From Niebla homalea (lineage: Eukaryota; Ascomycota; Lecanoromycetes; Lecanorales; Ramalinaceae): DNA of 64,000 nucleotides. Location of the stretch: the NCBI GenBank assembly GCA_019925105.1, contig JAHGAU010000010.1, forward strand, positions 496,001-560,000, given 5' to 3'. Shown one piece after another: positions 26,501 to 39,981 of the stretch. The notes under the pieces were generated by a model. The model worked only from the letters and a program-made list of their open reading frames with translations, was not told the DNA's origin and made no database searches. Position numbers and translations under genes: made by a program. The stretch's first letter is position 1. Each line of letters starts with the position of its first letter.

Positions 26501-28029
26501 TATAAATTAATAAAGCTTATTTTTATTATATTTTACATTTAAAGCTTAATTCATAGCCTTTTAATCTTTACGCTTAATATTATATATTTTTTAAATTTAA
26601 TAATTATATTAACTTAAAAATTAATAAATATATATTAATTTTCTAGAATATTAATTATAATATTATTATTTTTAAAAATATTATTAAATTCTTTAACGAT
26701 ATTACTTAATTAAACTTACGTATTTCCGTTATATATATAAATTTTAACGTTATTAAGTAAAACTTATTTTTTATAATTATTAATTTATAATAATTAATTT
26801 AAGTAAGTCTTTATATAATTAAAAGTTATAAAAATTATTCCGGAGAATATAAAGATTAATGCTATTATTACGGTAATTTTATAAATTTATAATTTAAATT
26901 TTTAAGTTTTCAATCTATAAATAATAAATACTATTAATAAACTTAAGATTATTATATAATAAGATTATAAAAGTAAATTATATAATATTTTAAGTTTTAT
27001 TTTACGTAATAAGTTAATTTTTTAATTAATATTACTTTTAATTTAAATAACCGATATTTTTAAGTTAACGATATATATAAATATATTACTTCGGAATTTA
27101 AGATTATAAAATAATATTAATTATAGTTTAAAAATAAAATCCTAGGACTTTAATAAATTTTATAAAGTCCCTTTTTTTAATATATAATTAATACTTATAC
27201 CGTATTATAAATAAAGATTTAAGTTTATTATTTTACGTAAACTATACGTTATAGTTAAATTACTTATTTTATAAAAGTAATTACTTTAATATTTATATTT
27301 TTATAAATATTAATAATATATTTTTAATTATTAAAATTTATTTTTATTTTATTAAGAATTATAATATCGGTAATAATTAAAATATTAATAAGTAAATTAT
27401 ATATTGAATAAATTTTAATTGAAGTTTTTCTTAAGGTAAATATTATATTCTTCTTTTTTAAGAAGAATAAATTAAATATTATAAATTTATTAATATTTAA
27501 TTAAAATTTATTAATATTTATAACCGGAATTAACTTAAATAATTTCTGGATTTTAAAATTAAAATTTTAAAATTTAAAAAAAATATAATATTATAATTTA
27601 TAATTATAATAAAATACTTATTATCTATATAAAAGTTTATTATAAATAAATTAAAGGTAAATTAAACTTTATTTATAATATATTAATATATTTTAAAAGT
27701 AAAGCCTATAAAATATATATTCTTTATTACGGTAAAGTTAATAATTATAAATATTATATTATTAATCTATTAAGCTTATATATATTAATTATTAATAACT
27801 TAAATCCGTTAATTTAACGGAAAAGCTTTAAGAATATTTAAGTGTATTCCTTTTAATTTTTAATAATTATATTTAAGATAAATAAAAAGTTTATTTTAAA
27901 ATAAGTATTTTAATACGTATTTAATATATTAATAATGTACGGGGGATTAATATATAAAATATATCTTTTTTATAATAAGGTTGTTATTATCTTAAGATCC
28001 TTTTAATTTTTCTTTATTTGTTAGCGCCT

Positions 28030-28190
28030 ATGCGCACCCCGCAGGGGTGGCCCTTAGGGCTTAATACCCCTTATATGGTAATAACGGCTTACCCTTAAGC
28101 GTTATTACCTGCCCAGGTTAGCTACTTTTGCCCCCGTAACCGAGTGGTTATCCGTCTTAATATTATAATAACGTACTTTAAGGGCTATAT
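28030..28190. repeat. ~160-bp GC-richer direct repeat, left copy, with an A-box-like motif
   Basis: The copy runs from the GGCCCTTAGGGCTTAATACC-like start to CCGTCTTAATATTATAATAACGTA and is repeated at 29440-29583. Near its end, CCGAGTGGTTATCCGTC (28140-28156) resembles the A box of tRNA-Ser/Leu genes. No B box follows, so it is not a tRNA gene. Directly after it lies a short block (28186-28235) which in the second copy precedes the repeat instead. Confidence 0.6.
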
Positions 28191-28360
28191 ACCCCCCGGA
28201 ATAAATATATAGGGGTAAATAACGGTTAAATTCTCGGAAAACGTAAGCTTTTTTTATATTTCTTAAGATACCAGGTAAGTAAAATATTAAACATAAAGCC
28301 CGTAATAACCTTAAATTAATAAATTTAAAAAAGCTAAAACGTTTAAAAATTATTAAAACG

Positions 28361-28602
28361 TAAATTAAAAGTAAATTAAAAGTAAATTAAAAGTAAATTA
28401 AAAGTAAATTAAAAGTAAATTAAAAGTAAATTAAAAGTAAATTAAAAGTAAATTAAAAGTAAATTAAAAGTAAATTAAAAGTAAATTAAAAGTAAATTAA
28501 AAGTAAATTAAAAGTAAATTAAAAGTAAATTAAAAGTAAATTAAAAGTAAATTAAAAGTAAATTAAAAGTAAATTAAAAGTAAATTAAAAGTAAATTAAA
28601 AG
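28361..28602. repeat. Perfect minisatellite: 22 copies of the 11-mer TAAATTAAAAG
   Basis: The array is 242 bases long, exactly 22 x 11, with no unit variant that I can see until the last unit runs into GTGAGTTAAT. The unit contains no C on this strand, and its only G lies in AGT context, so RIP could hardly change it. The homogeneity in otherwise diverged DNA points to recent slippage or unequal exchange. Confidence 0.95.
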
Positions 28603-28839
28603 TGAGTTAATAAAATATAAATAATTTTAAAACTTTAAAAATAAATTTAAATTAATAAACTTTTTATAAATAATAAATATTTTATAAAGGGGCTTATACG
28701 TAAAACGTAATATCTTAAGTAAACCAATTAAGTACCCTTTAAGGATTAATTTAAATACGTAATTTTTAAATATAAAGTTTTATAAGGACCGGCTTAATTA
28801 CGGATCTTTAATAGTCTGGGTACCTTTATAAAGGTATCC

Positions 28840-29330
28840 GCTTTTAAAAGGTTAATTAAATTATGTTTTTACGGGGGCCTTTAAATTAAACCTGAAAAGT
28901 AAATTATATTTTACGGGGTTTCTAAGTTTTTTAAGTGCGGTACCCTTATAGGGGGACCGGTTTAACCCCGGAATATACCCTTATAAGGGTTTTTAAGTTT
29001 AAAGTGGTTACCCTTTACGGGGGCTTTTATTACTTATCGGTGAATAATCCTTATAGGGGCTTTCACTGAAACCTAAAGTCCGGTACCCTGCGGGGGCCGA
29101 CTTCACCTTTAAATACAGTACCCTTACGGGGGGACCGGCTTAACTTCGGGATATACCCTTACGGGGGCCTTTAAGCTTTATTAAATGCGATATTTTACGG
29201 GGGTTAATTCAATTTAAAATATAATGCTTTACGGGGGTCGGCTTTACCTTAAAGCGCGGTACCTTATGGGGACCGGCTTAACCCATTAATAGGTAATCCC
29301 TATAAAGGCTTTCACTAAATACCGAAGTTA
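28840..29330. repeat. Degenerate, GC-richer repeat cluster with a TACCCTTACGGGGG motif
   Basis: The motif family (G/A)TACCCTTACGGGGG(A)CCGGCTTAA occurs at least six times (near 28923, 29082, 29108, 29151, 29220 and 29254), together with related pieces CTTATAGGGGCTTTCACT (29050 and 29305). Several units can pair with themselves (CCCTTA/GGGG). No frame is open. I do not recognise the family. Confidence 0.7.
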
Positions 29331-29439
29331 AAACTTATAGGGCCTTTAGCCTGGGGTAACCCCTTAAAGGCGTAATTTAATAGGCTATATACTCGGGGAC
29401 GAATATATAGGAGGGGAAATAATATTAACGCCTATATAT

Positions 29440-29583
29440 ACCCCATAAGGGTAACCCTTAAGGCTTAATACCCCTTATATAATAATAGCGGCTTACCCCT
29501 AAGCGCTATTACCTGCCTAAGTTAGCTATTTTTACCCTTGTGGCCGAGTGGTTATCCGTCCTAACATTATTAAATAACGTATT
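29440..29583. repeat. ~160-bp GC-richer direct repeat, right copy, with an A-box-like motif
   Basis: Partner of 28030-28190. Here the A-box-like part is less mutated: TGGCCGAGTGGTTATCCGTC (29541-29560). It ends with the shared AATAACGTA. The pair brackets the minisatellite and the GGGGG cluster, an arrangement that could be the terminal repeats of a 1.55-kb nested element or a tandem duplication. Confidence 0.6.
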
Positions 29584-31522
29584 CTTTTTTTCTTTATCCT
29601 TAAATATAAAGGCTTAATTAACCCTTTATTTTATACCGTACGTTTAATATTTAAAATTGGATCCTTTTTTTAAAAACCCTAATTTTCCTTAATTTAACGT
29701 TAATATTTTCTTTTATAACGTTAAGGGTAATTATTGTTATTTTTTTTCTTAAAAATATATATTATAAGCTTTATTTTATTTATATCCTTAAGAAAATAAC
29801 ACTAATAATTAAAAAAGACCGGCTTTTAAATTTTTTATAAAATTCCGGTTACCTTAAAATAATATATTTATTTTACGATTTTACGGATATATTTATAAAG
29901 GTATATAATATTTAATAATATAGGTTAATTATATTATTAATATTTATTTATAAGCTTAAGATAATTAAAAATAATAATTATATTTAATAATTAAATATCC
30001 CGCTGAAATTTTAAGTTTAACTTACCGTAAATAAGCGTAAGTTAATTTTAAATATTATTAAAATTTAACGTACGTATAACCCGTAAAATAATTTATATAT
30101 ATTTATAAGGCCTTTAATGCCGAAAAATATTATTTATAATATATTTTTTAATGACCAGAATATCTAAGTTAACTTATTAAGGTAATTTAAATTTAATAAT
30201 AATTTAAAAACTCTATTTAATTAAACCGTTATTATATTTAATAAGTTATTTCTCGGTATTTAATAACTTTATAATATATTATTTTAAGGCGGTATTTCTT
30301 AAGTATAATTATAAGTTATTCCGTAATAATTATATATTTATTATTTAAATAATATCCTTTAATTAATCGATAAAAATATATATATCTTAAAAAAAATATA
30401 CTTCCCGGAATACTTAATCATAAAAGTTATATTGGAGGATTTATTTTTATAGAAAAAGTTAAAAATCCGACGTTATTAAGATTAAAATTTATTAATCGGT
30501 TTAATTATAAGCCTTTTATTAATTATATTATATTATTAAAAAGAAAGAATAAATTATTTTTAAAATTATTTTATTATTAATTTTATGTAATAATAAAAAC
30601 TAATTCTTAAATTATACTATATAATTATATTATTTACTTTTTAATAAAACTTATTATTTTTAACCGATTAAGCGGATTAATAAGTTAAATAAAAATTACT
30701 TTTTTAATAAAAATACTTTTTATTTAATATAATAAATCTAAGTTCAATAAATTTAAATTTAATATATTAAATTTATGAAGCTTAAATTCCGGTTTAATAC
30801 TTAAAGCCGGAAAAAAACATTATAATATTAACGTTAATATAAAAGGTAAATTTAATAGTTATTATAATAATTAAAAACTAATTTAATAAAAGTAATAGTT
30901 TTACGGTAATAAGTTTTTAAGGACTTTAATCGTATTAATGTAACTTAAATTTATTTAACTTCGTTAAGCTTAATAACGATTTATATAATAATTATAATAA
31001 TAATAAGGCGTTTTTGGAGTATAATAAATTACGTTAAAATATTAAAGGATTTGAAATCTAATTTTTAAAAATTAAATAAAAAAAATTTTTATAGCTTCGG
31101 AAAATTTTAATTCAAGTAATTTATCTATAATAAATATAGTTTTTAAATTATTTAATTATTAATTATCCTTAATTATTTAAACAATTCCTTTAAAAGTTAA
31201 ATATAAAATCGTTACGGTTATTAAGTTACCGGATTTTAATAAAGCGTTTAATTAATATATTAAAATAATAATATTAAAATCCGGTAATACTTAAGAAACA
31301 TATAATATATATATTTTTTTTATAATACCGTCTTTAATCTTTCTTAAAAGGTATTTAAAAACGAATTAAAAGCGGTATTCTAAAAGATATAAAGTTAATA
31401 TTTTTAATATTATTATAAAGGAAATATCCGCTATAATTAATAAATTAATACTTTAATTTATATTAACGGATCTTACGATATATATTAATATAATATTAAT
31501 ATAAGTAGCTATTATTAATATT

Positions 31523-31664
31523 TATTAGTATATAGACCAAAAAGTATAATAATGTATAAATAATAATTCTATCTGAAGGATAAGAGCATTATAATGATGC
31601 CTGTCCTCTACGTACAAAGGATGTCCTACACCTATCAATGCTCCCATGCATGTAGCACATAACA
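31523..31664 (-). repeat. LTR, high-coordinate end (5' LTR of the element)
   Basis: 142 bp. The outer end keeps CATGCATGTAGCACATAACA, so on the minus strand the LTR starts with TGTTATGTGC. Its inner end is mutated (TATTAGTATATAGACC for TGTTGATGTATGGACC). Confidence 0.88.
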
Positions 31665-34142
31665 TATTTATAATTATTAAAATCGAATTATAGATATTAT
31701 TTTTAACCTTATTTACGGGTAAATTAATAATAAAGTCTATATTAAGTTTTTTCTATAATACGGCCGATTAAAGGAATAAAGTAAATTCACTATAAAGGCG
31801 ATAACACGGTATTTTGATTTTTTAATAAATATCGTATATTTTAATATAATTATTAACTTAAGCTTATAATTTATCTTAATAATATTTACGGGTCAGGAGT
31901 TCGTAAGTTTTATTAACTTTAAAGTAACCTATTAACGGGTTATTATAATACTTATTAATTAACTTTTCCTTAATTATTTTATCCCGGGGGACGTATATAT
32001 AACCTTTATAAGTAATAAGGTTATTCGGATTAAGTTTTTAAGTATTATTATAATTTTAATAAAAATACATTAACGTTATGTTATCGTTTTTAATCTTATA
32101 TATAAACGTATCGTTAACCTATAGATCCTTAATAAGTAATTTAATCGATTTAGATTCTTTATACGGTTTTTTAAGTAATTATTAAATCTTTTTTTACGGG
32201 ATAATAACTTAAATACCTTTTAAAGCGAATAATAATTAATAATTAATAACCGCCGTCCGTTAATACTTTATTAATTTATCGGATTAAAGTATAAGCTTAT
32301 TCTATAAGGCAAATAATAAGGTAATATTAAAAGGTGAAACTCCTTTATAATTTAAATACTTTAACAAAGGATTAATAAGGTTTATTTTATTTTAATAATA
32401 AAATACTTTGAAATTATAATAAATAAGTTTTAAGGCTTATTTAACTTAATACGGGCTTAATAACGGTTACTTTATAAACCCTCGGAAATTATTATAATCC
32501 GTCTATATTTAAATCGCTTTCAGGCTCCCTTTTAAATAATATTACCATTGCTTAAACGCCGTAATAATAATAAGGAACTTTTAACTATATGTTTTATAAT
32601 TCTATTTAATAAGGGTTATCTTTTTGGATTAATACGTAATTAAGCGTTAATAACTTTCCTTAAATTATTACAATAAAATACTTATAATAGTAAAATTAAA
32701 TATATTGGTCTTTATTCATACCCCCCGTTTTAAGTTAAAATAACGGAGTAATAACGTATTAATAAATATTTCATACAGCCGGTAGAACGTTGTATTTATT
32801 ATATTATTTTACTTTAACGGGTTAACTTTCTTCCTTTCCTTGTTACCCTTAAGTAAATTAATTAAAAACTTAATTATTCTTAAAAATTTATAAATAAAAT
32901 AAAAATTAAAATTTATAAAGCTTAAAAAAACTTATATTTCCCGGTAGGTTTTTAGGGTAAATTAATCTTTAATCGTTTAAATACGTTCTTAATCTATTTA
33001 AATCCTTTTAAAAAAAAAATACTAAACCTTAAGAACTTTATTTAAATAATATTAGATTAATACTTTTGAAGGTTAACGTAAAGCTGGAATTAATAAAGTT
33101 GCCTAAAAAAATTTGAAATATAATATTAATAATCCGCCGGATTCTTATTAAATATTAAAATATGGTTTAAATAAATTATATAAGTTATATCTATAAAGTT
33201 AATAAGAATACGTTTAATATAAGCTTAAAAGATTATCGGGGCGTTAATTAACTTAGATGGCATGATAAGATACTTAAAGTAATTATAACGCGTACGGAAC
33301 GCCGTCTTTTATTTATCGCCGGACTTAATTTATAGCCGGTAATAAGTATCTTTAAGGTTTAACTTAATAAACCGTTTAAAGTTATTTAATTAATTAAGGG
33401 TTTTAATAATTAAAGGTAATAAGTATCGATTTTTAATTATAACCGCATTTAACTTACGGTAATTAATATAGAAATAAGAATTACCGTTTTTCTTAAGTAT
33501 AAAATGGATTAAAACGTTTACGGGCGAAGTTAAATAATAAATTTTATTTTAAGTTATAATATCCTTTAAATACCGCCGGAGCTCCATAAACTTTACCCGA
33601 GATAAATTATATAAGGGATTATATAATAACTTTCTATTATTTAAGTTAATAACGTAATCCTTTTATTTTAATTTAAGTAAAGTATTAATTATATTATTAA
33701 AAAAAGATATTTATATATTTACTTAATTCCTTTAAAACGTTTTAATTAATAAAGTCTTTTATAGTGCTTATACGTATTAAATTACTTTAAGGGATCCGTA
33801 ATACTTTTAAGCGTTTTATTATTACTTTTATATAAACGATTATAAAGACTTTATTAATCTCCTTTAAACTTTAATTAAAGTTATTAATTTATAACTTATA
33901 AAAATTAATTTTAAAGTATTATTTATTTACCGCCAGATTAATTATTATTTATAAGGCGTATAAAATTAATAAACTAAGGATTACGTCTGGACCTTCTTAA
34001 TTAATAATATAAAAAAGTACTTTATATTACTTTTTTTACCCTTAATTATTAACCAGATAATATTATAATTAATAAATATTTTAATAAAAGATTTACTTAT
34101 TATCGAGAAAAGTTATTTATAATAAAACGGTAGGAGTTATTT
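31665..34142 (-). mobile_element. Ty3/gypsy relic G2, piece 2
   Basis: This is the continuation of piece 1 after the nested LTR element. The minus strand at 33480-33050 keeps the same reverse-transcriptase region as G1 (the block 33290-33480 aligns base by base with 14280-14470). The piece ends at 34142 with GTAGGAGTTATTT, repeated at 39982-39994 on the other side of LINE copy C. Confidence 0.85.
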
Positions 34143-37100
34143 GATTGATTGATTGATTGATTTATATTACGGATCTAGCTAAATTAATTCCGGCGTTCCT
34201 TAATACTCGGCCATTTAACTTTACTAATAACCGTAAAAAACCCGATATTTATAACGTTAAAAATAAAAACCGGTATTTACTTAGCCTTTATTTACGTCTT
34301 AAGGGTTAAGAGTATCTATAGCCGTTTAAAGAATAAAAATTCATTTATACGCCTTTTTTAAGAAAACCTATAATATTACGACCGAATCTACTTAAAATTT
34401 ATTTTTAAATTTATTACTCTTTTATTATTTTATAGATTTATTTAATATTAAAATTTTAAAATTCCGATTATATTATTAAATATCCTTACCGATATATATA
34501 TTATTATTACTTTATTCGTATAATTTTACTGACCAATATAATATCGCTTTTTATACCGCCCCGGTATTTATAGCCTCCTTAACTTTTTATTAAATATAGT
34601 TTTTCCGTTATTACTTTTTACCCTTAAGTTAATAGCGAGGTTTTTTAATTAAATTTTTAATTATTTCCTTTATTTCCTTAACTAAGTTAAACTATAATAA
34701 TAAGCCTGTAATTATTATAAATTTAACGGCCGCCTTAATACCTTTTTTATTAATAAATATTTAACAATAATCGTTAATCTTTACCTTTTTAATTAATCCC
34801 GGTTTAAGCTTTTTAAATAGTAAATAGGAGATTAATACGTATATAATATCCTAATTTCGTTATTTATATATTTATAGTTAACGTTAATTTAATTATTAAC
34901 GTATATAATAAAAGGAAATAAATTAAGCCGTTTTTATTTATCCGGAGTTAAATTATTAACGTATTATTACCTTTTTTTATAATCCCGTAACGCCAGAGAT
35001 ACTTATTAATAATTTTATTGTTATTTAAAGCCGGATATTATTACCCTTAAGGGATTAATTCTTTATATTTATATTAACGCTTTATTTACCTTTTTATAAT
35101 TTATAAGGTAATTACTATTAATTTCGTTTTTATAACCTTTTTCTTTTCCGTTATTTTTACTTTAAGTAAAAGTTTATATACTTTTACGTTAACTTTTTAA
35201 ATATAAGTTAGATCGATTTCTTTTTTAATTTATTTTAATTTAACTTCCGTAAAAAAAATAAATACCGTTTTTCCGCGCCTTTTTATTTAAGGTTTTTTAT
35301 AATTTTAATAAATACGTTTATTTCTTATTAATGTAATTAAGTTTATATTTTTTTTAAGTTTTATTTAAATAATTATTTAATTTAAGGTTAACTTTATTAA
35401 TAATATAAAGATTTCGGATTTTAATATTGAGACGGGAATTACTTTATATATTTTATTTATTATTCTTAAATATTAATTTTAAATTTTTTATAATTACCGG
35501 ATAAATTCTTTCTTATATTTAAGTATACCCTTAAATATATATTAAATAATTACCGCGTACGTTATTACAAACTTTATAACCGTTTAATAAACGGTTTTAA
35601 CTTTTATAAGGTAACTTTTTACGTTAATACCGTAAAATAAATAAAGTTTTTTTCTTATAAAATTATTTTCTTTTAAACTTTTTTTATATAATTTTTTTAA
35701 TCTAGTTTCCTATTAATTTATAAATTAAATATCTTAGTATTAACTTCCGGTTTTATTGTTATATTACTTAAGTTTATTATAATTATTATATTATATAATT
35801 TTAAGCTTTTTATTATATAAATAAGCTTATATTTATATAGGGTGAATTAAGTTTTATATATTTTTATTTATTATAAGTAAACTTCATAAGCTTATTTTAA
35901 TTTTAAATAATTTATATAAATAAATATATTATAAATTAAAAAATAAATAATATTAATAAAGCTTTTTACTTAAACCTTTTATTTTAACTTTATTAAGTTT
36001 TTAATAAACGGGCTATTAAAGAATAAAAATAAGATTAAGGAAATAAATAACTTTTAAGGAATCCCTATTATTATAAGCTTTATTATATTTATCTTTTATC
36101 CTAGGTTAATTAACGTTATTTAATTACTTAAGAAATTCTTTATTTAATTTATAAAAAAAGGTAAAACCCCTTTTTTCCATAAATTATATAATAATTTTTA
36201 ATGGTTTATTTTATTAAATATTTTTATAATATTTAAGGAAAGAAAACTTATAATATACTTTTTCTTATAATTTTATACCGTATATATATTATCGATTAAG
36301 CATTTAAAAATTATCTCCGTTAATTATTTTCTTTTTACCCTTATTTATTAATTAAAGAATAATTTATACCTTTTTATATAATTATTTAAGATCTTCGTAA
36401 TTACCGTTTTTAAAGTTTTCTTTAATATATAAAGGAATACTATAGGTTTATACGATTTTATTTTTAAGTAATTTAACTTAACCGGCTTCTTAAGGATAAT
36501 CGTTTTAATTTTTTTAAATTTATAAGGGTAATATCCTATATTAAGGTAAACTTAAAATAAGTAAATAAAAACTTTTTTAAATAACGACGTTATTATAGAT
36601 AGGAATTTATTTAATATATTATTAAGTTTAAAAGTTTTATCCTTCTTTAATTTATTAATCGTTTTAATTATTATTTTTTAGGTTATTATTTTACTTATTA
36701 TTATTAATTTAAAATATACTGTATTATTAATATTTATTAAGTTAACTTCCGGTAACGGAAGAAAGAACGTTTTTTTAAGAGCCTTAATTTTACCGTTAAA
36801 AATATTTATTATTATATTATTTAATTTTTTTAAGGGTAAAAACTTAAAAATAAATTTAAATTTCTTATTTTATTCCTTACTATATTTTATTAACTTTTAA
36901 ATATTATAAAAAGAAACCGTTAAATTATATATTATAACCCAAAAATATATTTATTTAATTTTTTAGATAATTTTTTTTTTTTTTTTCCTTTTAAGCTTCC
37001 TTTAACCATTAAAACGTTTCCCGGTTTTTATATTTAATAATTTACTTTATAAGCGTTTTTATTTTTATAATTACCTTTATATATTTTTTATTTTAATAAG

Positions 37101-39981
37101 TTTTAACTCTTTAAAACAGCTTTATTATTAAGATTATAGTATTAATTACTTTATTTAAAGTTTTTATTACCCGCTTTATAAAATAGTTAATTTATTTTTT
37201 ATTATTAAATTAAAAAAGTTTTATTAATTAAAATATTATTTTTATTGCTTTTATAAATACCTTAACTTTTTTAACCGTTTTTTACGTTTATTTAAACGGT
37301 AAAAACGGAATTATATTAACGGATTAATTTAAAGTTATTTATATTAAAATGTAATTTAAATTATATTTTAAGTCCTTTTAAGGTTTATATATTATAACTG
37401 AATTAATAATATTTTTTAAGTTAAATATTAAATCAATTATAATCTTAAGTTTACGGCTTTTTTATATAATAGCTTTTTTTAGCGTTAATAATATAAGGTT
37501 AAACTGTATAATAATTATTAATAGCTCCTTAAATTTAATATAATTAATCATATAATTATTTTTATTCTATTAAATATAATAAAGATTAAAGTCTTTTATT
37601 AAAAAGTACTTATTAAATATAATTATAATATCCTTAAGTAACGGGATTATAAAAGGTTTTTTTCTTATTAATTAATAGCGGATTATATATATTATAAATA
37701 TTTAAATTACCCTTAATATCCTTTTCCCGTATAATCCGGAATATATATAAATTCCTTCCGTAATAAATAACGTCTTAATTATTTATATTTAATTTTTTAT
37801 TAATAAAGAAATACGTTTATATCGTTTTATTATTTTTAAAGGTTAAATAAAACCCATTTCCCAGGTTAATTAAAAAGTAAATATACGGATTATATAGTGG
37901 TTCCTATATTATTATAATATTAATATCCTTTATTTCCTTAAATCCGAATATTAATATTATGGTTTTAATTATTTTCCCGCGTATATTATATTATATTATT
38001 TTTAAAAATATAAATATATTAAATATTAATATTTATCGGGTTTTCCTTATTAACTTTTATTTATATAAATGGTTTTTTTTAAGGTTAAACGTTATTTATT
38101 TTAATCTTTTTATTATAATAATAATCCCGGTTAAGCGGCCGGCCTTAAAAGTTAATATTATTATAAGTTTCCTTTTTTTTACGTTATTAATTACCGTATT
38201 TTACCCTTCCTTATTTAATAAGCTCCGTTTACGTTTTAAGACCGTTTTTAATTACCTTATTAATTTAAGTTTATATAAATTATAACGTTAAATTTTAATT
38301 ATTATTTTAATCTTTTTATATTAAGTCTTTTTCATTTTTACCGTATATTATAAGTTTTACGTTAAGTAATTATTATTATTATATATTACGTATTTTAACG
38401 TGTTTTTCGTTAAATCCTTTATTATTAAGTTAGCGTATTTATACGTATTATATCCTTTAATATATATTGCGTATTTTATATTATTAAGGTATTTTATAAT
38501 AATATATCCGTATTTTTAATATTTAAAGTATTAATAAATATCCGTTATCCGGTTTTAAGGTTTTATTAATTTAAAGGATTTACCCTTTATTATCTTTTTA
38601 TTAAAAATATTATTATATATCCTTATTAACGTTACGCTTAAAATAACCGTAAAGTATCTCTTTATATAATTAAAAACGTTTAATTTCTTTATTATAAAAA
38701 AGAAATTATAATTAATAATCTTTAACTTAAAGTAGAAAACCGTATTCTCCTTTTTTATCCTTTTTAAGGTAATTTCCTTTTCCTCCCCGTAAATTTTATT
38801 AAATATATCCCGTTTACCGCGATAATAAAGGATTATTTTAATATTTTTACCGTTTTATACCCCCTTTATTGGCCTATTTTTTTAACTTCTTTAACCTTTC
38901 TTTTACCTTTAATAAGGTTATATTAAGGAGGATATCTTTACTTTATAACTTATATACCGTAATAATTTATTCCGTTAATAACTTTCCCGTTACCTTAAAC
39001 GTTTTTATTAATTATAATAGATTTATTTTTACCGTTATATTCCTTTTTTTTTCGCCCGATAATTATATAATTATTATTTTTGCCTTTTTTAACGCTGCTA
39101 TTTTCTTCTTTACTTTTATTTCCTTTACTATTAATATTAACGCCGCTTTTACGGTTTTTATTATTTAACTTATTTTTATTCTTTTTTTTAAAGTTTCCTT
39201 TATTACTTTTTTACTTTATATATATCCTTTCTGTTTTTTTTTACCTCCGTCCGCCGGCGTTTTTATTACCGTTTTTTAAGCTTTACGTAACCTCTTTAAT
39301 TCCCTTAAATTTTTCCCCGTATTTATATAAAAATCTTTTATTTTCCGTAATTTAATTTATAATATTGATTAAGTTTTTAACGTAATATTTTCCTATATAA
39401 TTATAAGGAGGCCTTTTAATACCCTTACCGCTTTTTCCTTTTTTACTTTTCCCTTACGTACTTAATAATTATTTCTTTTTATAATTTATTTTTATTTATT
39501 TAATACCTTTTTATCTTTATTTAACTTTCTTTTAATTTATATATACTTAATAAGGTCTTTTACGCCTCCGTTTACCCCTTATCCGTCCCCATATACCGTC
39601 CTTATCCCCTCCGCCCTTTATTTATTACCCCTTATAATAATATTTTTACATATTATATACGTCCCTTTATATATATCTTATTAATTATAAGCTCTTTATT
39701 TAATTTAAGGTTTTTTTATCTCGTATTTATCGCGTTATTCATACGACTTATTACCGTTCCTATTAATCTAGGCCGCTTACCTTTCTTCCCTTTTTATTTT
39801 TATTATTATTCCGCTTCCGCTTATCGTATTTAAGGTATTATCCTTATTATTACTTAAGCTATATACGCGTATATCGTTTTTGACCTTTAAGGTCCCGTTA
39901 TTCGTCGCCATCTTAAGTTTTTTTTCTACTTAAAGTTTAAAATCGTTAATTATAAGCTTCTTTTAATAATAAAAAAACTTC
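34143..39981 (-). mobile_element. Full-length LINE (copy C) nested in gypsy copy G2, 13-bp TSD
   Basis: The element is 5839 bp. The tail (TGAT)n lies at 34143-34163 and the first ATG (minus strand) at 39911, followed by the same N-terminus as copy A (M-A-T-N-N-G-T). The target duplication GTAGGAGTTATTT stands at 34130-34142 and 39982-39994. Removing the LINE restores a sequence that aligns with G1 around 15130-15165. It is full of RIP stops. A 5' leader of about 70 bases precedes the ATG. Confidence 0.92.

Larger units (their letters stand above)
23224..31664 (-). mobile_element. 8.4-kb LTR retrotransposon nested in gypsy copy G2, TSD TATTT
   Basis: The element has 142-bp LTRs at 23224-23365 and 31523-31664, which begin TG and end CA where not mutated. 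The 5-bp duplication TATTT lies at 23219-23223 and 31665-31669. On the minus strand, 26250-25350 reads as a damaged pol: YVDD-region equivalents, then 'RNILFIF.VFKFLKINV', then the RT/RNase H hinge with 'FTWTEE'-like 'FIFT.EKDRIFKDLKNVFLK', 'FLFTDINILKELNITALIYY', 'FLNKSLNIIKKNY'. This is a gypsy-like RT plus RNase H with a different sequence from G1-G3. The right-hand LTR is the 5' LTR. The inside also holds a minisatellite and GC-richer repeats (28020-29590) that may be a further insertion. The internal frame is full of RIP stops. Confidence 0.88.

Noticed and set aside
28361..28602. CRISPR-like array
   Set aside because: The 11-bp units have no spacers and the genome is fungal; it is a simple tandem repeat.
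29541..29560. A tRNA-Ser/Leu gene
   Set aside because: Only an A-box-like stretch exists; there is no B box, acceptor stem or anticodon arm.
37959..39355. Several open frames of 90-108 codons, rich in Phe/Ile/Leu/Asn
   Set aside because: They lie on the antisense strand of the RIP-mutated LINE copy C and reflect extreme AT content. Hydrophobic composition is a by-product; no splice or domain evidence.
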